From the NCBI RefSeq assembly GCF_041927875.1, contig NZ_JBHFHN010000002.1: a stretch of DNA of 64,000 nt. One strand, given 5' to 3'. Shown here in pieces: positions 8,544-17,417 of the stretch. A program made the translations under genes and the position numbers. Numbering within the stretch: position 1 is the first letter of the stretch; every line of letters starts with the position of its first letter. Origin of the DNA: Paracoccus sp041927875 (lineage in GTDB: Bacteria; Pseudomonadota; Alphaproteobacteria; Rhodobacterales; Rhodobacteraceae). The notes under the pieces were generated by a model. It saw only the letters and a program-made list of their open reading frames with translations, searched no databases and was not told where the DNA came from.

Positions 8544-9443
8544 CTACGCGGGGATTTCCATACCCTTGTCGCGGGCCAGTTCACGCATCCGCTTTTGCAG
8601 CTTTTCAAAGGCGCGCACCTCGATCTGGCGGATGCGTTCGCGCGACACGTCGTATTTCGACGACAGGTCTTCCAGCGTCACCGGATCGTCGACCAGACGG
8701 CGCTGAACCAGAACATCGCGCTCGCGGTCGTTCAGCACATCCATCGCGCCCATCAGCATTCGGCGGCGGGTGTCCAGCTCATCGCTTTCGGCATAGGATT
8801 CGGCGGTATTGGCGCCCTCATCCTCAAGCCAGTCCTGCCATTGGCTCGTGCTGTCGCCATCGCTGGACCCCACCTGCGCGTTCAGCGAGGCATCGCCGCC
8901 CGACAGGCGCCGGTTCATCGAGATGACATCATCGGCCGAGACGTTCAGATCATGGGCGATCTTGGCCACATGTTCGGGGCGCAGATCGCCATCCTCCAGC
9001 GCGCCGATGCGGGATTTCGCCTTGCGCAGGTTGAAGAACAGCTTTTTCTGCGCACTGGTCGTGCCCAGCTTCACCAGCGACCAGGACCGCAGGATGTATT
9101 CCTGGATCGCGGCGCGGATCCACCACATCGCATAGGTGGCAAGGCGGAAGCCCTTTTCGGGGTCGAACCGCTTGACCGCCTGCATCAGGCCGACATTGGC
9201 TTCCGAGATCACCTCGGCCTGCGGCAGGCCATAGCCGCGATAGCCCATGGCGATTTTCGCGGCCAGCCGCAGGTGGGAGGTCACCAGCTTGTGCGCGGCC
9301 TCGCTGTCCTGATGGTCGACCCAAGCCTTTGCCAGCATGTATTCCTCTTCGGGTTCCAGCAGCGGAAACTTGCGGATTTCCTGAAGATAGCGGTTCATCC
9401 CCTGTTCGGGGCTGGGCGCGGGAAGGTTGGCATAACTGGTCAT
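8544..9443 (-). CDS. rpoH: RNA polymerase sigma-32 (heat-shock) factor
   Basis: RpoH directs RNA polymerase to heat-shock and related stress promoters. This 299-aa protein has sigma region 2 (VISEANVGLMQAVKRFDPEKGF, with the promoter-melting stretch LATYAMWWIRAAIQEYI) and an RpoH-box-like stretch, WSLVKLGTTSAQKKLFFNLR. Region 4 has the C-terminal helix-turn-helix SSKYDVSRERIRQIEVRAF. The ATG at 9443 has AGGAGA six bases upstream, so the longer in-frame extension is rejected. Rhodobacteraceae often carry two RpoH paralogues (RpoHI/RpoHII); which this is cannot be settled here. Confidence 0.95.
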   Translation of the reverse strand: MTSYANLPAPSPEQGMNRYLQEIRKFPLLEPEEEYMLAKAWVDHQDSEAAHKLVTSHLRLAAKIAMGYRGYGLPQAEVISEANVGLMQAVKRFDPEKGFRLATYAMWWIRAAIQEYILRSWSLVKLGTTSAQKKLFFNLRKAKSRIGALEDGDLRPEHVAKIAHDLNVSADDVISMNRRLSGGDASLNAQVGSSDGDSTSQWQDWLEDEGANTAESYAESDELDTRRRMLMGAMDVLNDRERDVLVQRRLVDDPVTLEDLSSKYDVSRERIRQIEVRAFEKLQKRMRELARDKGMEIPA

Positions 9444-9513
9444 CGAACATCTCCTGTCTGCCCGCCGGTTCGGCCGGGCGGCCCGCGCGCAATCTGCCAC
9501 GTCGGGGCGGTGA

Positions 9514-9542
9514 TAGATGGGCGCGCGGCCGGTTGGCGTCAA
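9514..9542 (-). promoter_or_regulatory. Candidate sigma-70 promoter for rpoH
   Basis: On the minus strand, TTGACG (9537-9542) is followed by a 17-bp spacer and CATCTA (9514-9519), about 70 bp before the rpoH start. The -35 box matches well; the -10 box is weak. Confidence 0.4.
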
Positions 9543-9635
9543 GGCTGCGCGATATCAACCCGACAGCAATCATCGGGTTCCCCGCCCCGGTTGAACAGGG
9601 GAAAACCAGCCCTGTCACGCGGATGTCAGCGCGTG

Positions 9636-10694
9636 TCAGACGTTTGACAGTTTCGCGATCAGCCCCGCCATGTCGGCAGGCAGCGGCGATTCAAACCGCA
9701 GTTCCGCACCGGAAACAGGATGGACAAAGCCCAAAGTGGCCGCGTGCAGCGCCTGACGCGGAAAGTCCATCGCCGCCTGGGCCGCGCCGGGCGGCAGCGC
9801 GTTGGCCGAGACCTTGCGCCGCCCACCATAGGTCGGATCGCCCACCAGCCCGTGCCCGGCATGGGCCAGATGCACGCGGATCTGATGGGTGCGCCCGGTT
9901 TCCAGCCAGCAATCGACCAGACCGATCACCGGCGGCGTGCCGAACCGCTCGACGATCCGCGCCCGCGTCACCGCCGCCCGCCCACCGGCGCGCAGCACCG
10001 CCTGCTTCTGGCGGTCGCTGGGATGGCGGCCCAGTTGAGTGGCAATGCGCAGGATGCCGCCCGATTCAAACGCCACGCCCTCGACCCCGCGCAGGCGCGC
10101 GTCGCTGGCCTCGGGCAGGCCATGGGTCAGGGCAAGGTAATGGCGATGGACGGAATGCGCCTCGAACTGCGCCGCCAGCCCCTGATGGGCGCGGTCGGAC
10201 TTGGCCGCGACCAGCAGGCCAGAGGTTTCCTTGTCGATGCGATGCACGATGCCGGGGCGGATGCGCCCGCCGATCCCCGACAGGCTGCCCGCGCAGTGGT
10301 GCAGCAGCGCATTGACCAGCGTGCCGCTGTGCTGCCCGGCGCCCGGATGCACGACCATGCCGGCGGGCTTGTCGATGACGATCAGATCGGCATCCTCATG
10401 CAGGATCACGAGCGGGATCGGCTCGGGGCGGGCCTCGACCGGATCGGGTTCGGGCAAGGCGATCTGATAGACCTCGCCCTCGGTCACGGGGGCCTTGGGG
10501 CTGGTCACGGGGGTGCCGTCACGGGTGATCGCGCCCTCGGCCAAGAGTTTCGCCAGCCGCGACCGCGACAGGCTGGCCGCCTCTGGCACATCGCGGGCCA
10601 GCGCCTTATCAAGACGGTCGGGCGGGCTTGGCCCGATCACGATCCTGACCGCAGGGGCCGCACCGATGTCAAAATCGTCTTCATCCGAATCCAA
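9636..10694 (-). CDS. RluA/RluD-family 23S rRNA pseudouridine synthase
   Basis: Converts specific uridines of large-subunit rRNA to pseudouridine. An S4 RNA-binding domain is at the N-terminus (RLDKALARDVPE...LSRSRLAKLL). The catalytic domain contains HRIDKETSGLLV, with the catalytic Asp, and WLETGRTHQIRVHLAHAGHGLVGDPTYGG. No ATG suits the start. A TTG at 10694 preceded by AAGGGG is chosen (352 aa), with a GTG at 10640 as alternative. With the TTG start the gene overlaps the divergent DUF6476 gene by 29 bp. It lies upstream of rpoH, an arrangement seen in this family of bacteria. Confidence 0.88.
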   Translation of the reverse strand: MDSDEDDFDIGAAPAVRIVIGPSPPDRLDKALARDVPEAASLSRSRLAKLLAEGAITRDGTPVTSPKAPVTEGEVYQIALPEPDPVEARPEPIPLVILHEDADLIVIDKPAGMVVHPGAGQHSGTLVNALLHHCAGSLSGIGGRIRPGIVHRIDKETSGLLVAAKSDRAHQGLAAQFEAHSVHRHYLALTHGLPEASDARLRGVEGVAFESGGILRIATQLGRHPSDRQKQAVLRAGGRAAVTRARIVERFGTPPVIGLVDCWLETGRTHQIRVHLAHAGHGLVGDPTYGGRRKVSANALPPGAAQAAMDFPRQALHAATLGFVHPVSGAELRFESPLPADMAGLIAKLSNV

Positions 10695-10986
10695 CGAACT
10701 GCCCCTTTCCGCGCTGCCGCCCGAACTGCGCTTTCTCAAGCGGCTGGTCACGGCGCTGGCGCTGGTGATGATCTTCGGGCTTTTAGCGATCGTCGCGCTG
10801 CTTGTCATCCGGCTGGGCAAACCCGCGCCGGTGCTGCCTGACCTGCCCGCCGCGATCAGCCTGCCCGCAGGTGAACAGCCACAGGCGCTAACCTTTGCGC
10901 CGGGATATACGGTGGTGGTCACGCAGACCGGGCGCGTGCTGATCTATACCGCCGATGGCAGCCTGCACCGCGATGTGACCCCCTAA
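10666..10986 (+). CDS. DUF6476 small membrane protein
   Basis: A 106-aa protein with one strong transmembrane helix near residues 22-48 (LVTALALVMIFGLLAIVALLVI), followed by a short Pro-rich linker and a small extracytoplasmic domain (YTVVVTQTGRVLIYTADG). It matches the DUF6476 family by recall; function is unknown. It is divergent from rluD with overlapping 5' ends and ends 3 bp into the convergent DUF1489 gene (TAA and TAG interleaved at 10983-10986). AGGGG lies about 9 bp before its ATG. Confidence 0.75.
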   Translation: MSKSSSSESNELPLSALPPELRFLKRLVTALALVMIFGLLAIVALLVIRLGKPAPVLPDLPAAISLPAGEQPQALTFAPGYTVVVTQTGRVLIYTADGSLHRDVTP

Positions 10987-11408
10987 CGCAGGCCCAAGTC
11001 GGCCAGCGCCCGGTTCAGCGCGGGCGGCAGCGCCGGTTCGGCGGCCCGGCCCTTGGGCAGATCGGGCGGGGCCTCGGCCGCGGACAGATAGCGCCAGCCC
11101 TGAAAGGCGCGCTTGGGTGTGGCGGCGACCGGCACGATCTCGGGGTCAAGGATCAGCGCACAGCGCGCGATTCCGTCCGCGCCCAGCCGTTCCTGCAACC
11201 CGATCAGCCGCTGGCGGGCCTGCACCACGCCCTTGATGACCCAATACAGCGATCCGCCGTCCAGCAGCTCATCCCCGCGCTTGGGCCACATCCGGGTGAC
11301 ATGTTCGGCCTGCGCCCCGCCAAACCGGCGTGCCTGCCAGGCCGACAGATCGGCCAGGCTTTCCGCGCCCACGCACAGCTTGATCAGGTTCAGCGAGTTT
11401 TGGCCCAT
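10983..11408 (-). CDS. DUF1489 family protein
   Basis: A 141-aa alphaproteobacterial protein of unknown function. Recognisable segments are SLNLIKLCVGAESL at the N-terminus, the middle TRMWPKRGDELLDGGSLYWVIKG and the C-terminal PKRAFQGWRYL. No signal peptide or membrane segment is visible. The ATG at 11408 was preferred to the GTG directly before it. It is convergent with the DUF6476 gene and divergent from nrdJ across 140 bp. Confidence 0.8.
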   Translation of the reverse strand: MGQNSLNLIKLCVGAESLADLSAWQARRFGGAQAEHVTRMWPKRGDELLDGGSLYWVIKGVVQARQRLIGLQERLGADGIARCALILDPEIVPVAATPKRAFQGWRYLSAAEAPPDLPKGRAAEPALPPALNRALADLGLR

Positions 11409-11548
11409 CACCGCAATATAAAGCGGCAGCGTCGGGGTTCAATGCCACATCCGGTGTCAGGGCTTATCGACAAGCGCCGCGATCACGATTAAGTTGATCG
11501 CCTTCGCCAACCGCCGCCTGCCCGAGCAAGCCCGACAAAGGACCCGAG

Positions 11549-13840
11549 ATGAGCCGCTTTGCCGCACCGATCGCCGAACAGATCTGGGACATGAAATACC
11601 GTCTGAAACAAGCGGATGGCACCCCCGTCGATCTGTCTGTCGAAGACAGCTGGCGGCGCGTGGCGCGCGATCTGGCCTCGGTCGAATCGGACCCGAAGCT
11701 GTGGGAAGACCGGTTCTATGGCGCGCTTGAGGATTTCAAGTTCCTGCCCGCAGGCCGCATCGCCGCCGGTGCCGGCACCGGGCGCAACGTCACCCTGTTC
11801 AACTGCTTCGTCATGGGCACGATCCCCGACAGCATGTCGGGCATTTTCGACGCGCTGAAAGAGGCCGCGCTGACCATGCAGCAGGGCGGCGGCATCGGCT
11901 ATGATTTCAGCACCATCCGCCCGCGCGGGGCCGAGGTGAAGGGCGTGGCCGCCGATGCCTCTGGCCCGTTGTCCTTCATGGATGTCTGGGATGCGATGTG
12001 CCGCACCATCATGTCGGCCGGTTCGCGGCGCGGCGCGATGATGGCGACGATGCGCTGCGATCATCCCGACATCTTGACCTTCATCGAGGCAAAGCAGGAC
12101 GCCGCGCGGCTGCGCATGTTCAACCTGTCGGTGCTGGTGACCGATCCCTTCATGCAGGCGGTCAAGGCTGACGGCCCGTGGGATCTGGTGTTCAACGACA
12201 CCGTCTATCACACCCTGCCCGCCCGCGATCTGTGGAACCGGATCATGCGCGCGACCTATGATTACGCCGAGCCGGGCGTGATCTTCATCGACCGCATCAA
12301 CCAGCAGAACAACCTGGGTTATGTCGAACAGATCGCCGCGACCAACCCCTGTGGCGAGCAGCCGCTGCCGCCCTATGGCGCCTGCCTGCTGGGTTCGGTG
12401 AACCTCGCGCGGTTGGTGAAAGACCCGTTCGGCCCGGATGCCGCGCTGGATGTCGCGGCGCTGGACGAGCTGGTGCGGCTGGCCGTGCGGATGATGGATA
12501 ATGTCGTCGATGCCTCGCGGTTCCCCCTGCCCCAGCAGGCCGAGGAAGCCCGCAACAAGCGCCGCATCGGTCTGGGGGTGACCGGTCTGGCCGATGCGCT
12601 GCTGATGGTCGGTCAGCGTTACGGTAGCGTTGAAGCCGCGCGGATCGCCGGCGACTGGATGAAGCAGATCGCGCGCGCGGCCTATCTGGCCTCGGTCGAT
12701 CTGGCGCGCGAAAAGGGTGCCTTCCCGCTGTTTGACGCCGACAAATATCTGGCCTCGGGCAATATGGAACGCATGGATGACGACGTGCGCGCCGCGATCG
12801 CCGAACACGGCATCCGCAACGCGCTGCTGACCAGCGTCGCGCCGACTGGCACGATCAGCCTTTATGCGGGTAATGTCAGCTCGGGGATCGAGCCGGTCTT
12901 TGCCTATGCCTATACCCGCAAGGTGCTGCAAAAAGACGGCACCCGGACCGAGGAGGAGGTCGTCGATTACGCCGTGCAGATGTGGCGCGACCGCTTTGGC
13001 GACAAGCCCCTGCCGGATTACTTCGTCAACGCGCAGACGCTGGCGCCGCTGGATCACGTTCGGATGCAGGCCGCCGCCCAGGAATGGGTGGATTCCAGCA
13101 TTTCCAAGACCATCAACTGCCCCGAGGACATCAGCTTCGATGACTTCAAAGAGGTCTACATGGCCGCCTGGGATCAGGGCTGCAAAGGCTGCACCACCTA
13201 TCGCCCGAACGATGTGACCGGTTCGGTCCTGTCGGTCAGCGAGAAATCCGACAAGGCCCCCGAGGCCGATACCGGCGCGGAGGTCGTCTATCTGACCGAA
13301 CCGCTGGACCGCCCGGCGGCGCTGGAAGGCGCGACCTACAAGCTGAAATGGCCGGGGTCGGAACATGCGATCTACATCACCGTCAACGATATCGTCGAAG
13401 GCGGCAGCCGTCGCCCGTTCGAAGTGTTCATCAACTCGAAGAACATGGAGCATTACGCCTGGACGGTGGCGCTGACCCGGATGATTTCGGCGGTGTTCCG
13501 TCGCGGCGGCGACGTGTCCTTTGTCGTCGAGGAACTGAAGGCGGTGTTCGACCCGCGCGGCGGCGCCTGGTCCGAGGGGCGCTATATCCCCTCGATCCTG
13601 GCGGCGATCGGGGGCGTGATCGAACGGCATCTGATCGCCACCGGCTTCATGGCGGGCGAAGGCATGGGGCTGAAATCCGACCCCAAGGCTGAAATCGCCA
13701 GCAATGTCGTGGCGATGCAGATGGACGGCACCACCGGCGCCCCCCGCGGCGCGTCCTGCCCGCATTGCGGCAGCTATGCGATGCGCAAGGTCGAGGGCTG
13801 CATGACCTGCGCCGATTGCGGCCATTCGAAATGCGGCTGA
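11549..13840 (+). CDS. nrdJ: Adenosylcobalamin-dependent (class II) ribonucleoside-diphosphate reductase
   Basis: Reduces ribonucleotides to deoxyribonucleotides using adenosylcobalamin to make the active-site radical, so it works with or without oxygen. The 763-aa protein carries the class II barrel signature NPCGEQPLPPYGACLLGSVNLARL near residue 262 and the active-site region NLSVLVTDPF. The C-terminal Cys-rich tail has SCPHCG and CMTCADCGHSKCG, which serve electron transfer. AAGGA lies 7 bp before the ATG. No cobalamin riboswitch is recognisable in the 140-bp leader. A strong terminator follows at 13884. Confidence 0.96.
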   Translation: MSRFAAPIAEQIWDMKYRLKQADGTPVDLSVEDSWRRVARDLASVESDPKLWEDRFYGALEDFKFLPAGRIAAGAGTGRNVTLFNCFVMGTIPDSMSGIFDALKEAALTMQQGGGIGYDFSTIRPRGAEVKGVAADASGPLSFMDVWDAMCRTIMSAGSRRGAMMATMRCDHPDILTFIEAKQDAARLRMFNLSVLVTDPFMQAVKADGPWDLVFNDTVYHTLPARDLWNRIMRATYDYAEPGVIFIDRINQQNNLGYVEQIAATNPCGEQPLPPYGACLLGSVNLARLVKDPFGPDAALDVAALDELVRLAVRMMDNVVDASRFPLPQQAEEARNKRRIGLGVTGLADALLMVGQRYGSVEAARIAGDWMKQIARAAYLASVDLAREKGAFPLFDADKYLASGNMERMDDDVRAAIAEHGIRNALLTSVAPTGTISLYAGNVSSGIEPVFAYAYTRKVLQKDGTRTEEEVVDYAVQMWRDRFGDKPLPDYFVNAQTLAPLDHVRMQAAAQEWVDSSISKTINCPEDISFDDFKEVYMAAWDQGCKGCTTYRPNDVTGSVLSVSEKSDKAPEADTGAEVVYLTEPLDRPAALEGATYKLKWPGSEHAIYITVNDIVEGGSRRPFEVFINSKNMEHYAWTVALTRMISAVFRRGGDVSFVVEELKAVFDPRGGAWSEGRYIPSILAAIGGVIERHLIATGFMAGEGMGLKSDPKAEIASNVVAMQMDGTTGAPRGASCPHCGSYAMRKVEGCMTCADCGHSKCG

Positions 13841-13883
13841 TGGGGGCATCGCTGACCCTCTCCTGCGTCAATGTCACAGGCAT

Positions 13884-13910
13884 AAGGCCGCCCGGCGTGG
13901 GCGGCCTTTT
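13884..13910 (+). terminator. Rho-independent terminator after nrdJ
   Basis: A perfect 10-bp stem, AAGGCCGCCC (13884-13893) with GGGCGGCCTT (13899-13908) and loop GGCGT, followed by TTTTC. It lies 43 bp after the nrdJ stop and may also protect against transcription from the convergent DUF4910 gene. Confidence 0.9.
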
Positions 13911-13942
13911 CTTCTGCGTGCAGCCCATCAAACCGTGCGCAA

Positions 13943-15232
13943 TCATGCCGGATGGTCCAAAAGGGTGACCAGCCCATTTTCCGCCAGTTTGTCGATGATC
14001 GGGTAAAGGTCCCACACCGGAACATGGCACAGTGCGGCAATCTCCAGCAGACTTCTACGACCGTCCGACCAGGAAATGACATTCATCATCAGCCGGACTG
14101 CATCACCGCTGCCTTTCGCGCTGAGCGTCGGATAAAGACCGCGCTTTCCCATTTGCGGTTCGCACATCACGGTGACATTCGGATAGCAATTCCGCTCAAA
14201 GGCTTCCAGGGCACGGCGCAGCGCCTCATATCCGCCCTGAAGTCCGGCAGGCGTCACGACATCTGTCAGATTGTCCAGCGATGTGTGATATTCCTCATAC
14301 ATCCCATACTTGGTCCGCATGATCGAGGCGATGGGCAGATCGACATGGGGCGCGCAATATTGGCGTTCATCGCTGCCCCGGTCATTCCAGCCATAACGCG
14401 CGAAATAAGGGTCGATGCTGCCCAGAACATGTTGCGCGATCCGGTCGCTTTGGGTGTCGCCCGCCCGCGATGGCAAATAGGAATAGGCGCGGTCATCACC
14501 GACGCAGGTGATGTTAAAGCCGCCGACGACGCGCGATTTCAGGACATCCAGATTGCACGAGAGGTATGCGATTGATCCGATCGTCTCGGGGATGAAAACA
14601 ACGCGGTAGGAATAGCGCCGCTTGGGCAGCGATGCGATCCAGCGCGCTAGGTAAGTTGCGACGACCGGGCCGGACAATTCGTTATTCGCCATCGAAGGAT
14701 GGCAAATATAGGTGCTAAGGAAAATCTCCTCGGTGCTGTCACCGGGTATCAGCAATTCGCCATAGCTAAGGGCACCGTCGAACAGGCGGCTGTCGACATG
14801 CACCTCATACTCGCCTTCGGTCAGGCGGTCACGCTCCTGCTGCGTGATGCAGAATCCCCAGCGTTCCTTGTAATATGAGGTGACATAGGGGATCGCCAGG
14901 GGCTGATCGGGCAGCGAATACAGATGCTCTTGAAGCTGGGCCAGCGGCATCCGCGCGGAAATCGGCGTGCTGTAGCCGACCAGATGCAGGTTGCACTGCG
15001 AAAAGTCGCAGAACGTGCTGCCATCCGGGCCTTTGATCCAAGCCTCATTCACATGCCATTCCTTTGGCACGGTCCAGTCGAAAACCTGTTCTCCCGTCGG
15101 AATTTCGTGGATCGTCAGATCGGGCAGATATTCCTGCAAGATGCGAAGCGTCTCGCGCACGCCTTCGCCCGTCAGGCTGCGGTTGATGGGCCAGAGCCGT
15201 GTTGCCAGATCGTGAATCTGTTGCCCGATCAT
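13943..15232 (-). CDS. DUF4910 aminopeptidase-like protein with C-terminal winged helix
   Basis: A 429-aa protein matching, by recall, the DUF4910/aminopeptidase-like family. It has a zinc-peptidase-like core (STYICHPSMANNELSGPVV near residue 175, ERQYCAPHVDLPIAS near 290, EEYHTSLDNL near 315). The C-terminal winged-helix-like tail is SDGRRSLLEIAALCHVPVWDLYPIIDKLAENGLV. The His, Glu and Asp residues could bind a metal, but catalysis is unproven. Relatives are often found in surface-polysaccharide or natural-product loci. It overlaps the upstream AAC(3)-family gene (ATGA). Base composition looks more A/T-rich than that of the neighbours, suggesting acquisition. Confidence 0.75.
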   Translation of the reverse strand: MIGQQIHDLATRLWPINRSLTGEGVRETLRILQEYLPDLTIHEIPTGEQVFDWTVPKEWHVNEAWIKGPDGSTFCDFSQCNLHLVGYSTPISARMPLAQLQEHLYSLPDQPLAIPYVTSYYKERWGFCITQQERDRLTEGEYEVHVDSRLFDGALSYGELLIPGDSTEEIFLSTYICHPSMANNELSGPVVATYLARWIASLPKRRYSYRVVFIPETIGSIAYLSCNLDVLKSRVVGGFNITCVGDDRAYSYLPSRAGDTQSDRIAQHVLGSIDPYFARYGWNDRGSDERQYCAPHVDLPIASIMRTKYGMYEEYHTSLDNLTDVVTPAGLQGGYEALRRALEAFERNCYPNVTVMCEPQMGKRGLYPTLSAKGSGDAVRLMMNVISWSDGRRSLLEIAALCHVPVWDLYPIIDKLAENGLVTLLDHPA

Positions 15233-16011
15233 GCCTTTTCCCTTCTGAACAGATTGTCTTCGGCCTGCCCCGTATCAATCAGCCATGCGGTCAGGTCGAA
15301 CATGTCCTGCGCGCGAATGACGCGCATTCCCGATCCGCAGCCGGGGCGATCGCCGGAATACAGGCCCTTTTCCCAGGCGATTTCGCCGGCCGGGTTCACA
15401 TGCGTCAGCACGCCGTTTTCGATGTCGCGCACGAACAGCCGATAGCTGCGGACCGACATCCGGCCCTCGGCATCGACATAATTTCCGGTGAAGGTCTTGA
15501 AATAGCGGCAGCTCACCTGCCGCATTTCCTCGACATGGTGATAAAACGTCATGCTGTTCTGATCGGGCAGATCCAGCACGGCGATCTTGCCATCCAAGCG
15601 CCGCAGGATGCCAAATGGTGAATCCTCGGCGTAGCCGCTTTCATTATCAACACCGGCGAACGCAGCGCTGTTCGCACCGATGGCCGCAAAGGAATAGATC
15701 GGATGGCCGGCGCGAATGGCATCGGGGTGCAGACGGCCGCATTCGGTCAGCGCGCCCATTTCAGACGGAGTTGAGCGGATGTCAAAATCCCTGCCGCCTG
15801 CAAAGCCAAAATTGAACAACGGCAGCACCAGCGTGCCCTTCGCCCCGACCGCATCCAGCAGACTGGCCAATATCTCCTGCGGGCCCAGCGGGTGCCCGGC
15901 CTCGCGCGCCTCATGCAGGGTGCGCTTGATGCTGCTGTGGACCAGAACCGTGTCACCCGCCGCAATGCCCGCCCCGCGCCAGCGATCAGCCAGAGTGCCA
16001 AAATCCGTCAT
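15229..16011 (-). CDS. AAC(3)-family N-acetyltransferase
   Basis: A 260-aa member of the aminoglycoside N3'-acetyltransferase fold family (Antibiotic_NAT). Recognised segments are GDTVLVHSSIKRTL near residue 20, GTLVLPLFNFGF near 60 and GHPIYSFAAIGA near 105, which places the active-site His. Many chromosomal members acetylate amino sugars or other amines in envelope pathways rather than antibiotics, so resistance should not be assumed. The ATG at 16011 has GGGG six bases upstream. It is translationally coupled to the DUF4910 gene, and both share the less GC-rich composition. Confidence 0.8.
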   Translation of the reverse strand: MTDFGTLADRWRGAGIAAGDTVLVHSSIKRTLHEAREAGHPLGPQEILASLLDAVGAKGTLVLPLFNFGFAGGRDFDIRSTPSEMGALTECGRLHPDAIRAGHPIYSFAAIGANSAAFAGVDNESGYAEDSPFGILRRLDGKIAVLDLPDQNSMTFYHHVEEMRQVSCRYFKTFTGNYVDAEGRMSVRSYRLFVRDIENGVLTHVNPAGEIAWEKGLYSGDRPGCGSGMRVIRAQDMFDLTAWLIDTGQAEDNLFRREKA

Positions 16012-16088
16012 GCGTGCCCCCATATCCATGCGCCGCTGCGGCCGTTGCAGGATGGATAGCCCAAGCTGCCGCTGCGTTCCACCGGCTT

Positions 16089-17153
16089 TCACCGCTCACC
16101 CGCGCCCAACCCGCGCCCCCGCAACAGCCGCGCCGCCAGTACCGCCAGGAAGATCCGCAGCAGGTGGTGCGCGGTGACATAGATCACGCTGACATGCAGC
16201 GACAGCGCGATCAGGCTCATTTCTGCCAGCCCGCCGGGCGCGAAAGCCAGAAAGATCGCCGCGCTCGACTGGTCCATCACGCGCGACAGGGCCACGGCGA
16301 CGCCCCCCGCGAGGGCCAGCATCATGGCGACGCTCAGCGTGGAAATCGCCGCCGCCTGCGCCAGCATCCGGCCACGCAGCCCGGCAAAGCGCACCCCCAG
16401 ATTGACGCCGATCACCACCTGTGTCGTGGCGATCAGCCAGCCGGGCGGCGCGCCATCCGACAGCCCCGCCAGATGCACCGCGCCCGAGGCCAGCACCGGC
16501 CCCAGCACCAGCCCCGCCGGCAGGCGTGATCGCAGCCCCAGCCAGCCGCCGATCACCCCCGCGGCGATCAGCCAGGCAATGTCCACGCCATCCAGCGGTG
16601 CGCGATCGCCCAGCACCACACCCGCGCCCGATCCGACCGCATGGCCGGTGATCGCGGCAAAGATCACCGGCACGGTCAGGATCGTCAGCACCAGTCGCAG
16701 GAATTGCAGCGTGGTCAGCATCCGCACATCGGCACCCGCCGCCTGGCCCATCTCGATCGCCTCGATGAAGCCGCCGGGCGCGGTGCCGAAAAACGCCGCC
16801 GCCCGGTCGCGCAGGCCCAGCGCGCGGGCGATGGCAAAGCTGATCCAGTGAACCACGGGGATGAACACCACCAGCGCCAGGATCGAGGGCCACCAACCCG
16901 GCACCGCCGCGATCATGTCCGACGTGAAGGCCGCGCCGATCGACACGCCGATCACCGGCACGAAGACCAGCCGCAGAACCGGCGGCGACCAGACCGCGTG
17001 GCCGATGGGCCGCCAGCCCGCGACGGCTGCAATCGCCACCGCCAGCAGCGCACCCAGCAGCATCGGCAGGGGCAGATGCAGCGTCTTTGCCACCAGTCCG
17101 CCCGCCAGCCCAAGGGCCAGCGTCAGACCTGCGGTCAGATCGCGGCTGCCCAC
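16089..17153 (-). CDS. AbrB-family membrane transporter
   Basis: A 354-aa integral membrane protein with a duplicated AbrB (formerly 'ammonia monooxygenase'-named) domain. It has about ten hydrophobic segments, with the repeated signatures FFGTAPGGFIEAIEMG and FLAFAPGGLAEMSLIAL marking the two halves. The substrate is unknown for most members. No ATG fits: the GTG at 17153 follows AGGGGG and lies 6 bp after the slyX stop, so the pair is probably coupled. The much longer open frame upstream is antisense to hisS and is rejected. Confidence 0.85.
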   Translation of the reverse strand: MGSRDLTAGLTLALGLAGGLVAKTLHLPLPMLLGALLAVAIAAVAGWRPIGHAVWSPPVLRLVFVPVIGVSIGAAFTSDMIAAVPGWWPSILALVVFIPVVHWISFAIARALGLRDRAAAFFGTAPGGFIEAIEMGQAAGADVRMLTTLQFLRLVLTILTVPVIFAAITGHAVGSGAGVVLGDRAPLDGVDIAWLIAAGVIGGWLGLRSRLPAGLVLGPVLASGAVHLAGLSDGAPPGWLIATTQVVIGVNLGVRFAGLRGRMLAQAAAISTLSVAMMLALAGGVAVALSRVMDQSSAAIFLAFAPGGLAEMSLIALSLHVSVIYVTAHHLLRIFLAVLAARLLRGRGLGAGER

Positions 17154-17158
17154 ACCCC

Positions 17159-17356
17159 CTACCAATGCGGGGGCCGCTGATCGGCCAGGGCGACGCTGCC
17201 CCCGGCATCGGCCTCGCGCTCGGCCTCGCGTTCCAGCAACAGGGCGACGCGGCGCGACAGGCGTTCGACCTCGCGGCCCTGGGCGGTGACGACATCGGAC
17301 AGATCCTCGACCATCCGCGTCAGATGGGCGATGCGTTCTTCCAGATCGCGGCTCAT
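17159..17356 (-). CDS. slyX: SlyX family protein
   Basis: A 65-aa coiled-coil protein (MSRDLEERIAHLTRMVEDLSD...RLSRRVALLLEREAE) ending in PPHW, the typical C-terminal tail of SlyX. Function is unknown. GGGGGAACAAGC precedes the ATG. It is followed closely by the abrB-like gene and is divergent from hisS. Confidence 0.85.
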   Translation of the reverse strand: MSRDLEERIAHLTRMVEDLSDVVTAQGREVERLSRRVALLLEREAEREADAGGSVALADQRPPHW

Positions 17357-17417
17357 GCTTGTTCCCCCTTGGTGCATCCGTTACACCCGGCGGCGCAGGA
17401 AAGTGCAAGGTCAGGTC

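Noticed and set aside
11409..11548. Cobalamin riboswitch before nrdJ
   Set aside because: Looked for because the enzyme needs B12, but no B12-box-like GCCACTG core or matching structure is visible in this 140-bp gap.
11489..13849. 786-aa open frame antisense to nrdJ
   Set aside because: It mirrors nrdJ over its full length, is His/Arg/Gly-rich and matches no family. In GC-rich coding DNA such complementary frames stay open by codon bias.
15229..16011. Aminoglycoside-resistance gene
   Set aside because: The fold is AAC(3)-like, but chromosomal relatives often act on other amines and nothing in the context points to drug resistance.
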